A stretch of 64,000 nt of DNA from positions 434,001 through 498,000 of the forward strand of contig NZ_BAABCJ010000001.1 of assembly GCF_039538765.1 (NCBI RefSeq), given 5' to 3'. The notes beneath the pieces are model-generated. The model did not search any database, was not told where the DNA came from, and saw only the letters and a list, made by a program, of their open reading frames with translations. Every line of letters starts with the position of its first letter. The stretch's first letter is position 1. This DNA comes from Zhihengliuella alba (lineage in GTDB: Bacteria; Actinomycetota; Actinomycetes; Actinomycetales; Micrococcaceae). This document shows, in pieces, positions 1 through 7,924 of the stretch. The position numbers and the translations under genes were made by a program.

Positions 1-218
1 ATGGGCCGGATGAAGAGGATGGTGACCGCGGAGAGCACGCAGAACACCAGCGTCTGCAGCCAGAACGGGCCGCCGGCCAGATCGACGAACACCGCCCCCA
101 GGGCGCCGGTCGCCAGCATGATGAAGTACAGGTCCAGCGACATGACTTCGATGACCGCCAGGATCAGGAAGATCGAGAGCCAGAAGGCCCAGCTGTTGGC
201 GACAATCCACTCAAGCAT
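1..218 (-). CDS. NfeD-like membrane protein (partial, runs off left edge)
   Basis: This is the N-terminal 72 residues of a membrane protein read leftwards off the window; the start codon is the ATG at 218. It begins MLEWIVANSWAF and is followed by three hydrophobic stretches (about residues 10-27, 31-48 and 52-70) with the short GALGAVFVDL segment between them. This pattern is typical of the NfeD family, which usually lies beside SPFH/stomatin-like proteins and has a C-terminal OB-fold domain, here missing because the window ends. The family role is membrane-quality related. The assignment rests on the membrane half alone, so it is moderately sure. Confidence 0.7.
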   Translation of the reverse strand, partial: MLEWIVANSWAFWLSIFLILAVIEVMSLDLYFIMLATGALGAVFVDLAGGPFWLQTLVFCVLSAVTILFIRP

Positions 219-341
219 CGCTCGTCACCGCATCGTTCGGGAGGGCACTCGCCGCCCTCGATGACTCCATCTTGCCCCATGACGCCGCCGTCGTCTGTCC
301 GCCGGGAGGACGATCTTCGCGCTCCAGGCCCCTGCGCCCGC

Positions 342-1313
342 TCATCGGTCGGTGGCCTGCGGTCCTCGGCGCCGGAAGGACTGGATGCGGAAGGCCGCTG
401 TGGCCGTCAGCGGCAGGGCCGACTGATCCAGTCGCGCCTGGATCCGGTCCCGGTCCGCGTGGTGCCCGGCGGGGCCCATCAGGGCCAGGTCGACGGCGTG
501 GACGCCGTCCAGCTCGAGCGTCGATTCGACCGAGGTGGAGTCGATCCGCTCGAAGGCATCCGTCAGGCGTTCGCCGACGGCCTCCTCCTTGCCGCCCGCT
601 ATCCCGAGCATCCCCAGTCGGTCGCGGACCTCGGCCAGGTGGTGCGGCAGCGGTGTGACGACGACGGCGAGGCCGCCGGGGCGCACGATCCGCCGGTACT
701 CGGCCCCGTTGCGTGGGGCGAAGACGTTCAGGAGGACGTCCGCGCCGGCATCGCGCAGAGGGAGCCGCCGCCAGAGGTCCCAGACCAGCGCCGTGGTGTG
801 CGGCACACGCGCCGCGCGCCGCATCGCGTAGCGAGAGATGTCCAGGGCCGCGGCCTGCACCCCGGGAGCGTACGACTCCAGCGCGTCGATCGTGCGGGCA
901 AGGTAGAAGCCGGTACCGGCTCCCGCGTCCACGATCCGCACCGGCCCGGCGGCGGGATCGGGAGCTCCCCGCCGTCCGCCGGCGATGTCGAGATGTTCCA
1001 GTACCTGGTCCGCGACCGCGTCCGCGAGCGCGTCGTAGTACCCTGCGGCCTGGAAGGACGCCCGCGCGGCGACCATCTCGGCCGTGTCCTCCCGGAACTT
1101 CGTTCCGCGGCCGGTGAGCAGATTGAAGTACCCCTGTTTGGCGGCGTCGTAGCGGTGGCCCGAGGCGCAGCTCAGCCTGCGGGGCTCGGTTCGCTCGAGC
1201 GGACCGGCGCAGACGGGACAGGCGAGCAGGCCGCGGTCCTCCGGGCTCGGGACGGGGACGACGGGGGGAGTGGTCCCCGGGGCACGAGCGGGCTCCGGCA
1301 TGGAGTCGCCCAC
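342..1313 (-). CDS. RlmA-type 23S rRNA (guanine-N1) methyltransferase family protein
   Basis: The protein of 323 residues has an N-terminal zinc ribbon (C32, C35, C49, H53, in CPVC and CASGHRYD) followed by the KQGYFNLL segment characteristic of the RlmA/TlrB family. A SAM-binding glycine loop (DAGAGTGFYL, about 129-138) begins the Rossmann methyltransferase domain. RlmA enzymes methylate N1 of a guanine in helix 35 of 23S rRNA; in some actinobacteria a member (TlrB) gives macrolide resistance, so exact specificity cannot be read here. The GTG start lies one base after the stop of the deformylase gene, so the two are probably translationally coupled. An ATG at 1301 is an alternative start. 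Confidence 0.85.
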   Translation of the reverse strand: MGDSMPEPARAPGTTPPVVPVPSPEDRGLLACPVCAGPLERTEPRRLSCASGHRYDAAKQGYFNLLTGRGTKFREDTAEMVAARASFQAAGYYDALADAVADQVLEHLDIAGGRRGAPDPAAGPVRIVDAGAGTGFYLARTIDALESYAPGVQAAALDISRYAMRRAARVPHTTALVWDLWRRLPLRDAGADVLLNVFAPRNGAEYRRIVRPGGLAVVVTPLPHHLAEVRDRLGMLGIAGGKEEAVGERLTDAFERIDSTSVESTLELDGVHAVDLALMGPAGHHADRDRIQARLDQSALPLTATAAFRIQSFRRRGPQATDR

Positions 1314-1314
1314 G

Positions 1315-1950
<636 letters not shown>

Positions 1951-1956
1951 AGTGCC

Positions 1957-1962
1957 ATTCTG
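1957..1962 (-). promoter_or_regulatory. Candidate -10 box of def (leaderless)
   Basis: CAGAAT on the minus strand is followed by six bases and then the GTG start of the deformylase gene. No Shine-Dalgarno sequence separates them, so transcription would begin at or next to the start codon. No clear -35 box is seen. Confidence 0.5.
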
Positions 1963-1987
1963 CCGGACGCGGGCGGGCGCCGCAGAC

Positions 1988-2563
1988 TCAGCGGACGACG
2001 TCGTAGACCAGTTTCTGGACCCCGTTGGCGTACACCGCGCTGTCGACGAGATCGAGTCGCTGCGCAGCCTTGTCCGCCGCGCTGAAGTAGTGCTTCCCGG
2101 CTCCGAGGAGCACCGGGAACACCAGCAGGTGGAATCGGTCGACGAGCCCGGCATCCGTCAGGCTCCGGACGAGTTCCCCGCTGCCGTGGATGATGATCGG
2201 CTCGCTGGCCTGGTCCTTCGCGGCTGCGACGTCGTCCACGCCGCGGAGGATGTCGATGCGCCCCCAGTCGGTCACGAGGTCCGCCGGGTCCAGCGTTGTG
2301 GAGACCACATATTTGGGCATCGCGTTGTAGCGGGGGAACTCTGCCTCCATCGAGGGCCACACGGGCGCGAACGCCTGATAGCTCCGGCGGCCGAGCATGA
2401 GTGACCCGGCCTGCTGCTGCTCCATGGCCTTCAGCTCGTAGGCTTCCTCCACGAAGTCGATGTCCTTGAACGTCCAGCCCGCATTCCGATATCCGTCCTC
2501 GCCGCCGGGCGCCTCCATGACGCCGTCCTGCGAGACGAAGGCGGTGGCGATCAGCTGTGCCAT
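1988..2563 (-). CDS. Dihydrofolate reductase / RibD C-terminal domain family protein
   Basis: The 191-residue product begins MAQLIATAFVSQDG and has the RibD_C/DHFR-like fold signatures: the N-terminal strand with SQDGVMEAPGG, LMLGRRSYQAF, the PKYVVSTTL strand, and the C-terminal IIIHGSGELVRSL nucleotide-binding segment. Members are small NADPH-dependent reductases, mostly of unknown substrate; this is unlikely to be the essential folate enzyme. The start at 2563 is chosen because GAGGAGAAC precedes it. A perfect palindrome about 100 bases upstream may control it. Confidence 0.85.
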   Translation of the reverse strand: MAQLIATAFVSQDGVMEAPGGEDGYRNAGWTFKDIDFVEEAYELKAMEQQQAGSLMLGRRSYQAFAPVWPSMEAEFPRYNAMPKYVVSTTLDPADLVTDWGRIDILRGVDDVAAAKDQASEPIIIHGSGELVRSLTDAGLVDRFHLLVFPVLLGAGKHYFSAADKAAQRLDLVDSAVYANGVQKLVYDVVR

Positions 2564-2661
2564 GGTTCTCCTCGGGTCGATCGGGTCGATGGACTCGAGC
2601 GCCAGACTAGCTCGGCCGGGAACCCTGCGGTAGCCCCCAACGGGTCCCTCAGAAACCACCG

Positions 2662-2675
2662 ATAATGTACATTAT
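2662..2675. promoter_or_regulatory. Perfect 14-bp palindrome, candidate operator
   Basis: The sequence ATAATGTACATTAT equals its own reverse complement and lies in a short AT-rich patch of an otherwise very GC-rich region. A consensus-like TTGACA (2675-2680, minus strand) overlaps its edge, but no good -10 box follows at 16-18 bases. It lies upstream of the DHFR-like gene and downstream of the membrane-protein gene. The likely reading is a repressor site for the DHFR-like gene; which protein binds is unknown. Confidence 0.55.
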
Positions 2676-2792
2676 GTCAAGTTATCCGGAGTGGACCCCA
2701 AGGAGGGGTCGGGATCGCATCCCCTTCCGCTACCGGAATCAACTGCGGTGCCGGCCGTGCCTCTCGAGACCAACGCCGTGATCCGGCGTCGC

Positions 2793-3341
2793 TCAGGATC
2801 CGAGCAGTCTGCCGATGCCGTAGCAGCCCGCAGCCCAGAGAACGCTCGAGAACGTCCCCAGGATGAATCTCTCGGCGGCGGCATGGTCCTTCAGCTCAGC
2901 GAATCGACCCAGCCCCTTGACGGCGAGGACCACGGCGAGCCCCTCGGGCCAGGCGGCCCAGAGCGTCGCCGCGATGGCGACGCGCTCCAGGAGCCCGATC
3001 CACAGTCCGCCACGCAGAACCCCGGGGCTGCTCGGCTCGCCGACCGGATGGGGCGTCCCGTCCGGGCCCTTGAAGGAGGCCCACCGGAAGACGGCCTCGG
3101 TGACATGGCTTCCGCCGAGCATTGCGGCCGCGGTGCTGATGAGGACTGCCGCCACCACCGGTGCAGCGCCGCCGGCAGCGGCGCCGATCGCGGCCGCTAC
3201 GGCCGCGAGGCCGAGCAGCCCGGCGAGGATGATGGCCCACGCGGTGGTGCGCCGACGGAAGGACTTCGCCCCCGGAGGCGTGAAGAGGAACGCCCCGAGC
3301 ACGCACACCGCCAGGAGCAGGATGACGCCGGCGCCCATCAC
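2793..3341 (-). CDS. Hypothetical five-segment membrane protein, partner of SatD-like regulator
   Basis: I do not recognise a named family. The 182-residue product has five hydrophobic segments (about 3-22, 33-56, 63-80, 112-140 and 160-180) and a conserved-looking GRFAELKDHAAAERFILGT segment before the last one. Its ATG overlaps the stop of the SatD-like gene by four bases (ATGA), so the two are co-translated and probably act together. A plain reading is that the cytosolic regulator senses something and this membrane protein responds to it, but no function can be read from sequence alone. Confidence 0.75.
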   Translation of the reverse strand: MMGAGVILLLAVCVLGAFLFTPPGAKSFRRRTTAWAIILAGLLGLAAVAAAIGAAAGGAAPVVAAVLISTAAAMLGGSHVTEAVFRWASFKGPDGTPHPVGEPSSPGVLRGGLWIGLLERVAIAATLWAAWPEGLAVVLAVKGLGRFAELKDHAAAERFILGTFSSVLWAAGCYGIGRLLGS

Positions 3342-3982
3342 AGCCCCTCTCCCCCGACGACATCCGACTCGGGCGCCGCCGCTTCGTGCACGTTCCTCCT
3401 GGGTGCGCCCTCGACGTGCTCGAGGGCGCGCGCCGTCAGCTCAGAGAGATGCTCGACCTCGTACCAGAGCCCGTGGGCCAGACGACTGGACACTGCCTGC
3501 TGGCTGATGCCGAGCGTCCGGGCCACTTCGCTCTGCGTCCTGCCGGCGCGCACGAGGACGCCCGCCTCCACCGCGGTCCGCGTCCGCCGTGCTGCAACCG
3601 CTCCCATCAATTGGAGCTCGGCCTCGATGCGCGCCAAGTCGGGCGACTCCCCCGCCACGGCGATGTGTCCGCCGGAGGCCTTGGCACGCTCCACGGCATC
3701 CCGTGCGTACTCGAACGCGGGACCACGACCGGCACGCGTCTCCTGCGGCATGGGCGTCTCCACTGGGCCCACGCCGATCCCCACGCTCCAGGACTCCCCG
3801 GAGGCCAGGTCCAGGGCGATCCGGACGACTGCCTCGGCATCGTCCAGGACTCCCTGGATCTCGTCGCCGGCAGTCCGCTCGAAGCCTCGACGCGTTGGCG
3901 CGGAGGCCAGCGTGGAAAGGAGCTCCGCGACGAGGTCCGGACCCCGCCGGGACCGCCTCTGGTCGATCGTCATGACGTACAT
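3338..3982 (-). CDS. SatD-like protein with C-terminal helix-turn-helix
   Basis: The 214-residue product resembles SatD family proteins. Residues 10-130 hold the SatD-like domain, with SVGIGVGPVETP and GRGPAFEYARDA, reminiscent of the nucleotide-cyclase/GGDEF-like fold. Residues 140-190 contain a helix-turn-helix (TQSEVARTLGISQQAVSSRL), so it probably binds DNA. SatD was named for acid tolerance in streptococci; the biochemical role is unknown. A TAGTTT hexamer lies six bases before the ATG at 3982, and alternating AAACT/AGTTT repeats cover this promoter, suggesting autoregulation. MTID at 3973 is an alternative start. Confidence 0.75.
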   Translation of the reverse strand: MYVMTIDQRRSRRGPDLVAELLSTLASAPTRRGFERTAGDEIQGVLDDAEAVVRIALDLASGESWSVGIGVGPVETPMPQETRAGRGPAFEYARDAVERAKASGGHIAVAGESPDLARIEAELQLMGAVAARRTRTAVEAGVLVRAGRTQSEVARTLGISQQAVSSRLAHGLWYEVEHLSELTARALEHVEGAPRRNVHEAAAPESDVVGGEGL

Positions 3983-3988
3983 TCCACA

Positions 3989-4008
3989 AAACTAGCAGTT
4001 TGTAAACT
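3989..4008 (-). promoter_or_regulatory. SatD-like promoter with alternating operator half-sites
   Basis: Read on the plus strand this is AAACT-agc-AGTTT-gt-AAACT: three half-sites in alternating orientation that form two overlapping palindromes. The TAGTTT -10-like hexamer (3989-3994, minus) sits inside it, six bases from the ATG at 3982. A protein bound here would block the promoter. The obvious candidate is the helix-turn-helix protein encoded immediately downstream. Confidence 0.6.
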
Positions 4009-4065
4009 CTGCGACAAGGGCTCTGGTTTGTCCGGATGTCCGGCGGGTGCCCGACCCCTCGTCGT

Positions 4066-4109
4066 CACTGGGCTGAGCCGCCACTAGACTGAGCCACTAA
4101 ACTGAGGGG
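4066..4109 (+). repeat. Three imperfect direct repeats before the DUF3054 gene
   Basis: The unit CACTrrrCTGAG occurs at 4066, 4082 and 4095, with steps of 16 and 13 bases. The second and third copies contain TAGACT and TAAACT; the third ends seven bases before the ATG at 4111, so it can serve as a -10 box for a leaderless transcript. The repeats may be tandem promoter copies or binding half-sites. Confidence 0.5.
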
Positions 4110-4110
4110 C

Positions 4111-4488
4111 ATGCGACCCGTCTGGCTTCTGCTCATCGATCTGGCACTCGTCGTCGGTTTCGCGGCGCTGGGCCGACAGCAGCACGACCTTCCCCTGACC
4201 GCCCCGGGCATCCTCGCCACGGCCGCCCCGTTCATGATCGCACTCGTCGCCATGTCGGCCGTGAGCCATTTCCCGCGGACGCACTCGCGCCTCTGGCCGC
4301 AGGGCGTCCTGGTCTGGGCGGGCACGGTGTCCTTCGGCCTGGCCCTGCGCCTCCTGTTCGGAGATACAGCCGCCGTCGCCTTCGTCGTCGTGGCCACGGT
4401 CAGCCTCGGCGTTCTGCTCCTCGGCCGCCGTGCACTCTCCGGACTCGCCCTGCGCCGCGCCTCCGCGAGGTCTACAGCCGCTTCGTAG
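4111..4488 (+). CDS. DUF3054 family membrane protein
   Basis: The 125-residue product starts MRPVWLLLIDLALVVGFAALGR and has four hydrophobic segments (about 4-20, 30-50, 63-83 and 86-106), the layout of DUF3054 proteins, which are small actinobacterial and archaeal membrane proteins of unknown role. A TAAACT hexamer ends seven bases before the ATG and there is no Shine-Dalgarno sequence, suggesting a leaderless start. The C-terminus is basic and cytosolic. No substrate or partner can be inferred. Confidence 0.85.
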   Translation: MRPVWLLLIDLALVVGFAALGRQQHDLPLTAPGILATAAPFMIALVAMSAVSHFPRTHSRLWPQGVLVWAGTVSFGLALRLLFGDTAAVAFVVVATVSLGVLLLGRRALSGLALRRASARSTAAS

Positions 4489-4565
4489 ACGAGCGCTCCC
4501 CCGCCCGGACGCCTAGGATGGGCGGAGAGCACCCTGCACGGGGTACCGACGAGATCGAGGTTGAG

Positions 4566-4844
4566 ATGGTTACCGCTTTTGTCATGATCAAGGCCCGGAC
4601 GGACAGCATTCCGGAATGCGCCCAGGAACTCTCGGAGATCGACGGCGTCAGCGAGGTCTACTCGGTCTCCGGCGACTGGGATCTCATCGCCATCGTCAGG
4701 ATCCGCCACTACGAGAACCTGGCCGAGGTGATCTCCAACCGCGTCAGCAAGGCCGACGGCGTCGTGGAGACCACCACCCATCTGGCCTTCCGGGCCTTCT
4801 CGCAGCACGACCTCGACGCGGCCTTCTCACTCGGCCTCGAGTAG
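4566..4844 (+). CDS. Stand-alone AsnC/Lrp effector-binding (RAM) domain protein
   Basis: The 92-residue product is a single AsnC_trans_reg domain (MVTAFVMIKART, then DGVSEVYSVSGDWDLIAIVR) without any DNA-binding helix-turn-helix. Such domains form ligand-binding oligomers in Lrp/AsnC regulators. Stand-alone forms are common next to the qcr genes in actinobacteria, as here, but their role is not established. The start at 4566 is chosen because the family begins there; an upstream in-frame ATG at 4518 would add 16 non-family residues. A long terminator hairpin follows. Confidence 0.88.
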   Translation: MVTAFVMIKARTDSIPECAQELSEIDGVSEVYSVSGDWDLIAIVRIRHYENLAEVISNRVSKADGVVETTTHLAFRAFSQHDLDAAFSLGLE

Positions 4845-4891
4845 AGACCCCCTCCGCGCCGGACGAGTCCACCGGAGGAAGGGCAGGACAG

Positions 4892-4935
4892 AGAGGGGTG
4901 TGCCCCGTCGCCGCTGCGACGGGGCACACCCCTCT
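4892..4935. terminator. Terminator, 20-bp perfect stem, between convergent genes
   Basis: The arms 4892-4911 and 4916-4935 pair perfectly over 20 bp around a four-base loop. It lies between the AsnC-like gene and the convergent qcr operon. There is no strong T-run, so it may act as a GC-rich or bidirectional terminator. Confidence 0.8.
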
Positions 4936-5072
4936 GCTCGTGCAGCCCACCGCCCGAGCCGCTCCCGGGCATGACCTGCCGCTCCCCCGTGCGGTCCACT
5001 CCCCCGTCGCGGATCACCCTGAGGACTGTTCAGGCCGTCGCGGTCGATGTCCCACGATGTCGGGCACGACGA

Positions 5073-5115
5073 AGAGCGGCGGCCGCCGGGTCCGAGACCC
5101 GGCGGCCGCCGCTCT
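5073..5115 (-). terminator. Terminator of the qcr operon, 20-bp perfect stem
   Basis: The arms 5073-5092 and 5096-5115 pair perfectly over 20 bp with a three-base loop, starting 16 bases after the qcrB stop. It closes the ctaE-qcrCAB transcript. Confidence 0.8.
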
Positions 5116-5131
5116 GTGCTGGAGATCCGGC

Positions 5132-6802
5132 CTACTGGCCGAGCTCGTCGTGCGACCCGGCCGCCACGGCGTGGTGACCGTGGTGCGAGCGCGCCTCCTC
5201 CAGCTCGGCCCGTGTCACCGGCGCGACACGATCCTCGAAGAAGAACTTCGAGATCTTGCCGCGGAGCTTCTCGGAACGGCTCACGTGACCCGCCCGGTCC
5301 GGCTGCGGCGGAAGGACCTGGTAGGAGTCGAACGACGTCAGCTTGTAGAGCTTGTAGTCGTCGATCTGCTCGTGGCGCTCGCTGAACGCGCCCTCCGGGG
5401 ACATCTCGATGATGCCGGCCTCCCGGCCGTGCAGGACGATGTCGCGGTCCTTGCGCTGCAGCGCCAGGGCGATGCGGCGGGCCACGATGAACCCGAGGAT
5501 CGGGCCGAGGAAGAAGAGCGTCCGCAGCCAGTACGTCACGTCGTTCAGGGCCACGTGGAAGTGCGTGGCGATGAGGTCGGACGAGGCCGCCGCCCAGAGC
5601 ACGCAGTAGAAGACGACGCCGGCGACACCCACGCCCGTGCGGAACGGGGCGTTGCGCGGACGGTCGAGCAGGTGGTGCTCGCGGTCGTCCTTGGTGACCC
5701 ACCGCTCGATCCAAGGCCACACGAACATCGCGCCGAGCAGGCCCACGAGGACCAGCGCCGGAACCAGGACACCCATGGCCAGGGTGTTGTCGCCCCACGG
5801 GAACGGAATGATCCAGTCGAAGCTGAAGTCGCCCAGCATGCCGGGCATCAGGCGCAGGGCGCCATCGGCCCAGCCGATGTACCAGTCGGGCTGGGTGCCC
5901 GCGGAGACCGGCGACGGATCGTAGGGCCCGTAGTTCCAGATGGGGTTGATGGTGAAGAAGCCCGAGATGAGCCCGACCACGCCGTAGACGATGAAGAAGA
6001 AGCCACCGGCCTTGGCCGCGTAGACCGGACCCACAGGGAAGCCGACGACATTGTCCTCGGTGCGACCCGGGCCCGCCCACTGCGTGTGCTTGTGCACGAC
6101 GACCATGAAGAGGTGTACCGCCACCATGAGCAGGATCAGGGCCGGGATCAGCATGATGTGCAGCATGTAGAGCCGGCCGACGATCGCCGTGCCCGGGAAC
6201 TCACCACCGAACATGAAAGCCGACACGTAGGTGCCGACGACCGGGATCGCCTTGATGATGCCGTCGATGATGCGCAGGCCGTTACCGGAGAGCAGGTCGT
6301 CCGGGAGCGAGTAGCCGGTGAACCCGGCGGCCATGGCCAGGACGAGGAGGACGCCGCCGACGACCCAGTTCAGCTCGCGCGGCTTGCGGAAGGCGCCCGT
6401 GAAGAAGACGCGCAGCATGTGCACGGAGACAGCAGCGACGAACAGCAGCGCCGACCAGTGGTGGAGCTGGCGCATGAAGAGGCCGCCACGGATGTCGAAG
6501 CTCAGGTCCAGCGCCGTGTGGTAGGCGACGGACATGCCGACGCCCTTGAGCGGATCGTAGGAGCCGTTGTACGTCGTGTGCGCCATCGAGGGGTCGAAGA
6601 ACAGCGTCAGGAACGTGCCCGAGATCAGCAGGATGACGAAGGTGTACAGGGCCACTTCGCCGAACATGAAGGACCAGTGGTCCGGGAAGATCTTGCGGCC
6701 GAACTCCTTGACCATGCCGGACGCGCCGACGCGCTGGTCGACGAAGTCCGCGATACGGCCCGTGCGGGTCGCCGGCTGGTACTGATGTGAAGGGGTGCTC
6801 AT
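5132..6802 (-). CDS. qcrB: Cytochrome bc1 complex cytochrome b subunit
   Basis: This is the membrane core of the menaquinol:cytochrome c reductase (complex III), carrying the two b-type hemes and the quinone sites. The 556-residue product has the cytochrome b N-domain with paired histidines in the second helix (SVAYHTALDL, LHHWSALLFV), the fourth-helix HIMLIPALILLMVAVHLFMVVVHKH region, and the long C-terminal extension usual in actinobacteria. It begins five bases after qcrA ends, in the order ctaE-qcrC-qcrA-qcrB, as expected for an actinobacterial III-IV supercomplex. Confidence 0.97.
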   Translation of the reverse strand: MSTPSHQYQPATRTGRIADFVDQRVGASGMVKEFGRKIFPDHWSFMFGEVALYTFVILLISGTFLTLFFDPSMAHTTYNGSYDPLKGVGMSVAYHTALDLSFDIRGGLFMRQLHHWSALLFVAAVSVHMLRVFFTGAFRKPRELNWVVGGVLLVLAMAAGFTGYSLPDDLLSGNGLRIIDGIIKAIPVVGTYVSAFMFGGEFPGTAIVGRLYMLHIMLIPALILLMVAVHLFMVVVHKHTQWAGPGRTEDNVVGFPVGPVYAAKAGGFFFIVYGVVGLISGFFTINPIWNYGPYDPSPVSAGTQPDWYIGWADGALRLMPGMLGDFSFDWIIPFPWGDNTLAMGVLVPALVLVGLLGAMFVWPWIERWVTKDDREHHLLDRPRNAPFRTGVGVAGVVFYCVLWAAASSDLIATHFHVALNDVTYWLRTLFFLGPILGFIVARRIALALQRKDRDIVLHGREAGIIEMSPEGAFSERHEQIDDYKLYKLTSFDSYQVLPPQPDRAGHVSRSEKLRGKISKFFFEDRVAPVTRAELEEARSHHGHHAVAAGSHDELGQ

Positions 6803-6807
6803 GAGGA

Positions 6808-7863
6808 TTAACCACGCTCCCAGTAGCCGGGTCCGACAGGTTCATGGAAATCGCTGCGTGCGACGAGGTAGCCCTCGTCGTCGACCGTGATCGGCAACTG
6901 CGGCAGCGGGTGCGCGGCCGGGCCGAAGATGACCTTGCACTCCTGCGTCAGGTCGAACGTCGACTGGTGGCAGGGGCACAGCAGGTGGTGGGTGTGCTGC
7001 TCGTAGAGGGCCACCGGGCAGCCGACGTGCGTGCAGATCTTGGAGTAGGCGACGATGCCGTCGTAGTGCCAGTCCTCGCGCTCCGGCGAGATCTCCATCT
7101 TGTCCGGGTGCAGGCGCATCAGGAGGACGACGGCCTTGGCCTTCTCGTTCAGCGGGTCCTCGAGCTCGTTGAGACCCTCGGGGATGACGTGGAAGGCGGA
7201 GCCGATCTGCACGTCGGAGGCCTTGATCGGGGTGCCGACCGGGTCCCGCGTCAGGCGGACGCCCTCGTCCCAGGCGGTGTGGCGCAGGCGCTCGACGATC
7301 TCGCCGGCCGAGGCCTTCGTGAGGTCCAGGTCGCGGAGGATGAACAGCGCGGGCAGCGGGGCCAGCGCGATCGCACCGATCAGGGTGTTGCGGATCAGCG
7401 GGCGACGCTTGATGCCCGACTCCTCGAGCACCGTGTCGATGATCTCCTCGGCGTCCCGGCGGTCCTCCTCCGTGCGGACCTCGTGCCGCGACTCGGCGAT
7501 CTCGTGGTCCGGCATGAGGGTGCGTGCCCAGTGGACGATGCCCACACCGATGCCCAGCATGGCGAAGGCCGTGCCCAGGCCCAGCAGCATATTCTGCAGC
7601 CGCGTCTCCGCGATCGACTCCGCGTGGCCGACGGCGAAGTAGCCGACCAGGAAGAGGATCGTGCCGATCATGGAGATCGCGAACAGAATGCCGACCTGGC
7701 GCTCTGCACGCTTGGCAGCCCGCGGCTCAGTATCCGTCAAGCGGGGTCGATGCGGCGGAAGGCCCGGATCCTGGATCGTATCCACGGAGCCGGCCTGAGC
7801 CTTAGCGACGGCACCCGCTTCCTGCGGACTGCCGTGACTCTGGTCGCCCATGTTGTCTCTCAT
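6808..7863 (-). CDS. qcrA: Ubiquinol/menaquinol-cytochrome c reductase Rieske iron-sulfur subunit
   Basis: The 351-residue product carries the Rieske [2Fe-2S] ligands CTHVGC (277-282) and CPCH (296-299), plus the downstream GPAAHPLPQLP proline loop. The N-terminal part holds three hydrophobic segments, as in the actinobacterial three-helix form of this subunit. It passes electrons from menaquinol to the diheme cytochrome QcrC. The ATG at 7863 is used; an ATG four codons downstream (7851) fits about equally well. It lies 62 bases after qcrC. Confidence 0.96.
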   Translation of the reverse strand: MRDNMGDQSHGSPQEAGAVAKAQAGSVDTIQDPGLPPHRPRLTDTEPRAAKRAERQVGILFAISMIGTILFLVGYFAVGHAESIAETRLQNMLLGLGTAFAMLGIGVGIVHWARTLMPDHEIAESRHEVRTEEDRRDAEEIIDTVLEESGIKRRPLIRNTLIGAIALAPLPALFILRDLDLTKASAGEIVERLRHTAWDEGVRLTRDPVGTPIKASDVQIGSAFHVIPEGLNELEDPLNEKAKAVVLLMRLHPDKMEISPEREDWHYDGIVAYSKICTHVGCPVALYEQHTHHLLCPCHQSTFDLTQECKVIFGPAAHPLPQLPITVDDEGYLVARSDFHEPVGPGYWERG

Positions 7864-7924
7864 CCTTTATCTCAAAAATGTTCTCGGTACGTAGTGAGGC
7901 GGCGCTTAGGCCCGTCGCCACGGC

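Noticed and set aside
2891..3363. Alternative minus-strand frames over the membrane-protein gene
   Set aside because: They are arginine-rich out-of-frame readings of the same DNA, without hydrophobic or domain pattern.
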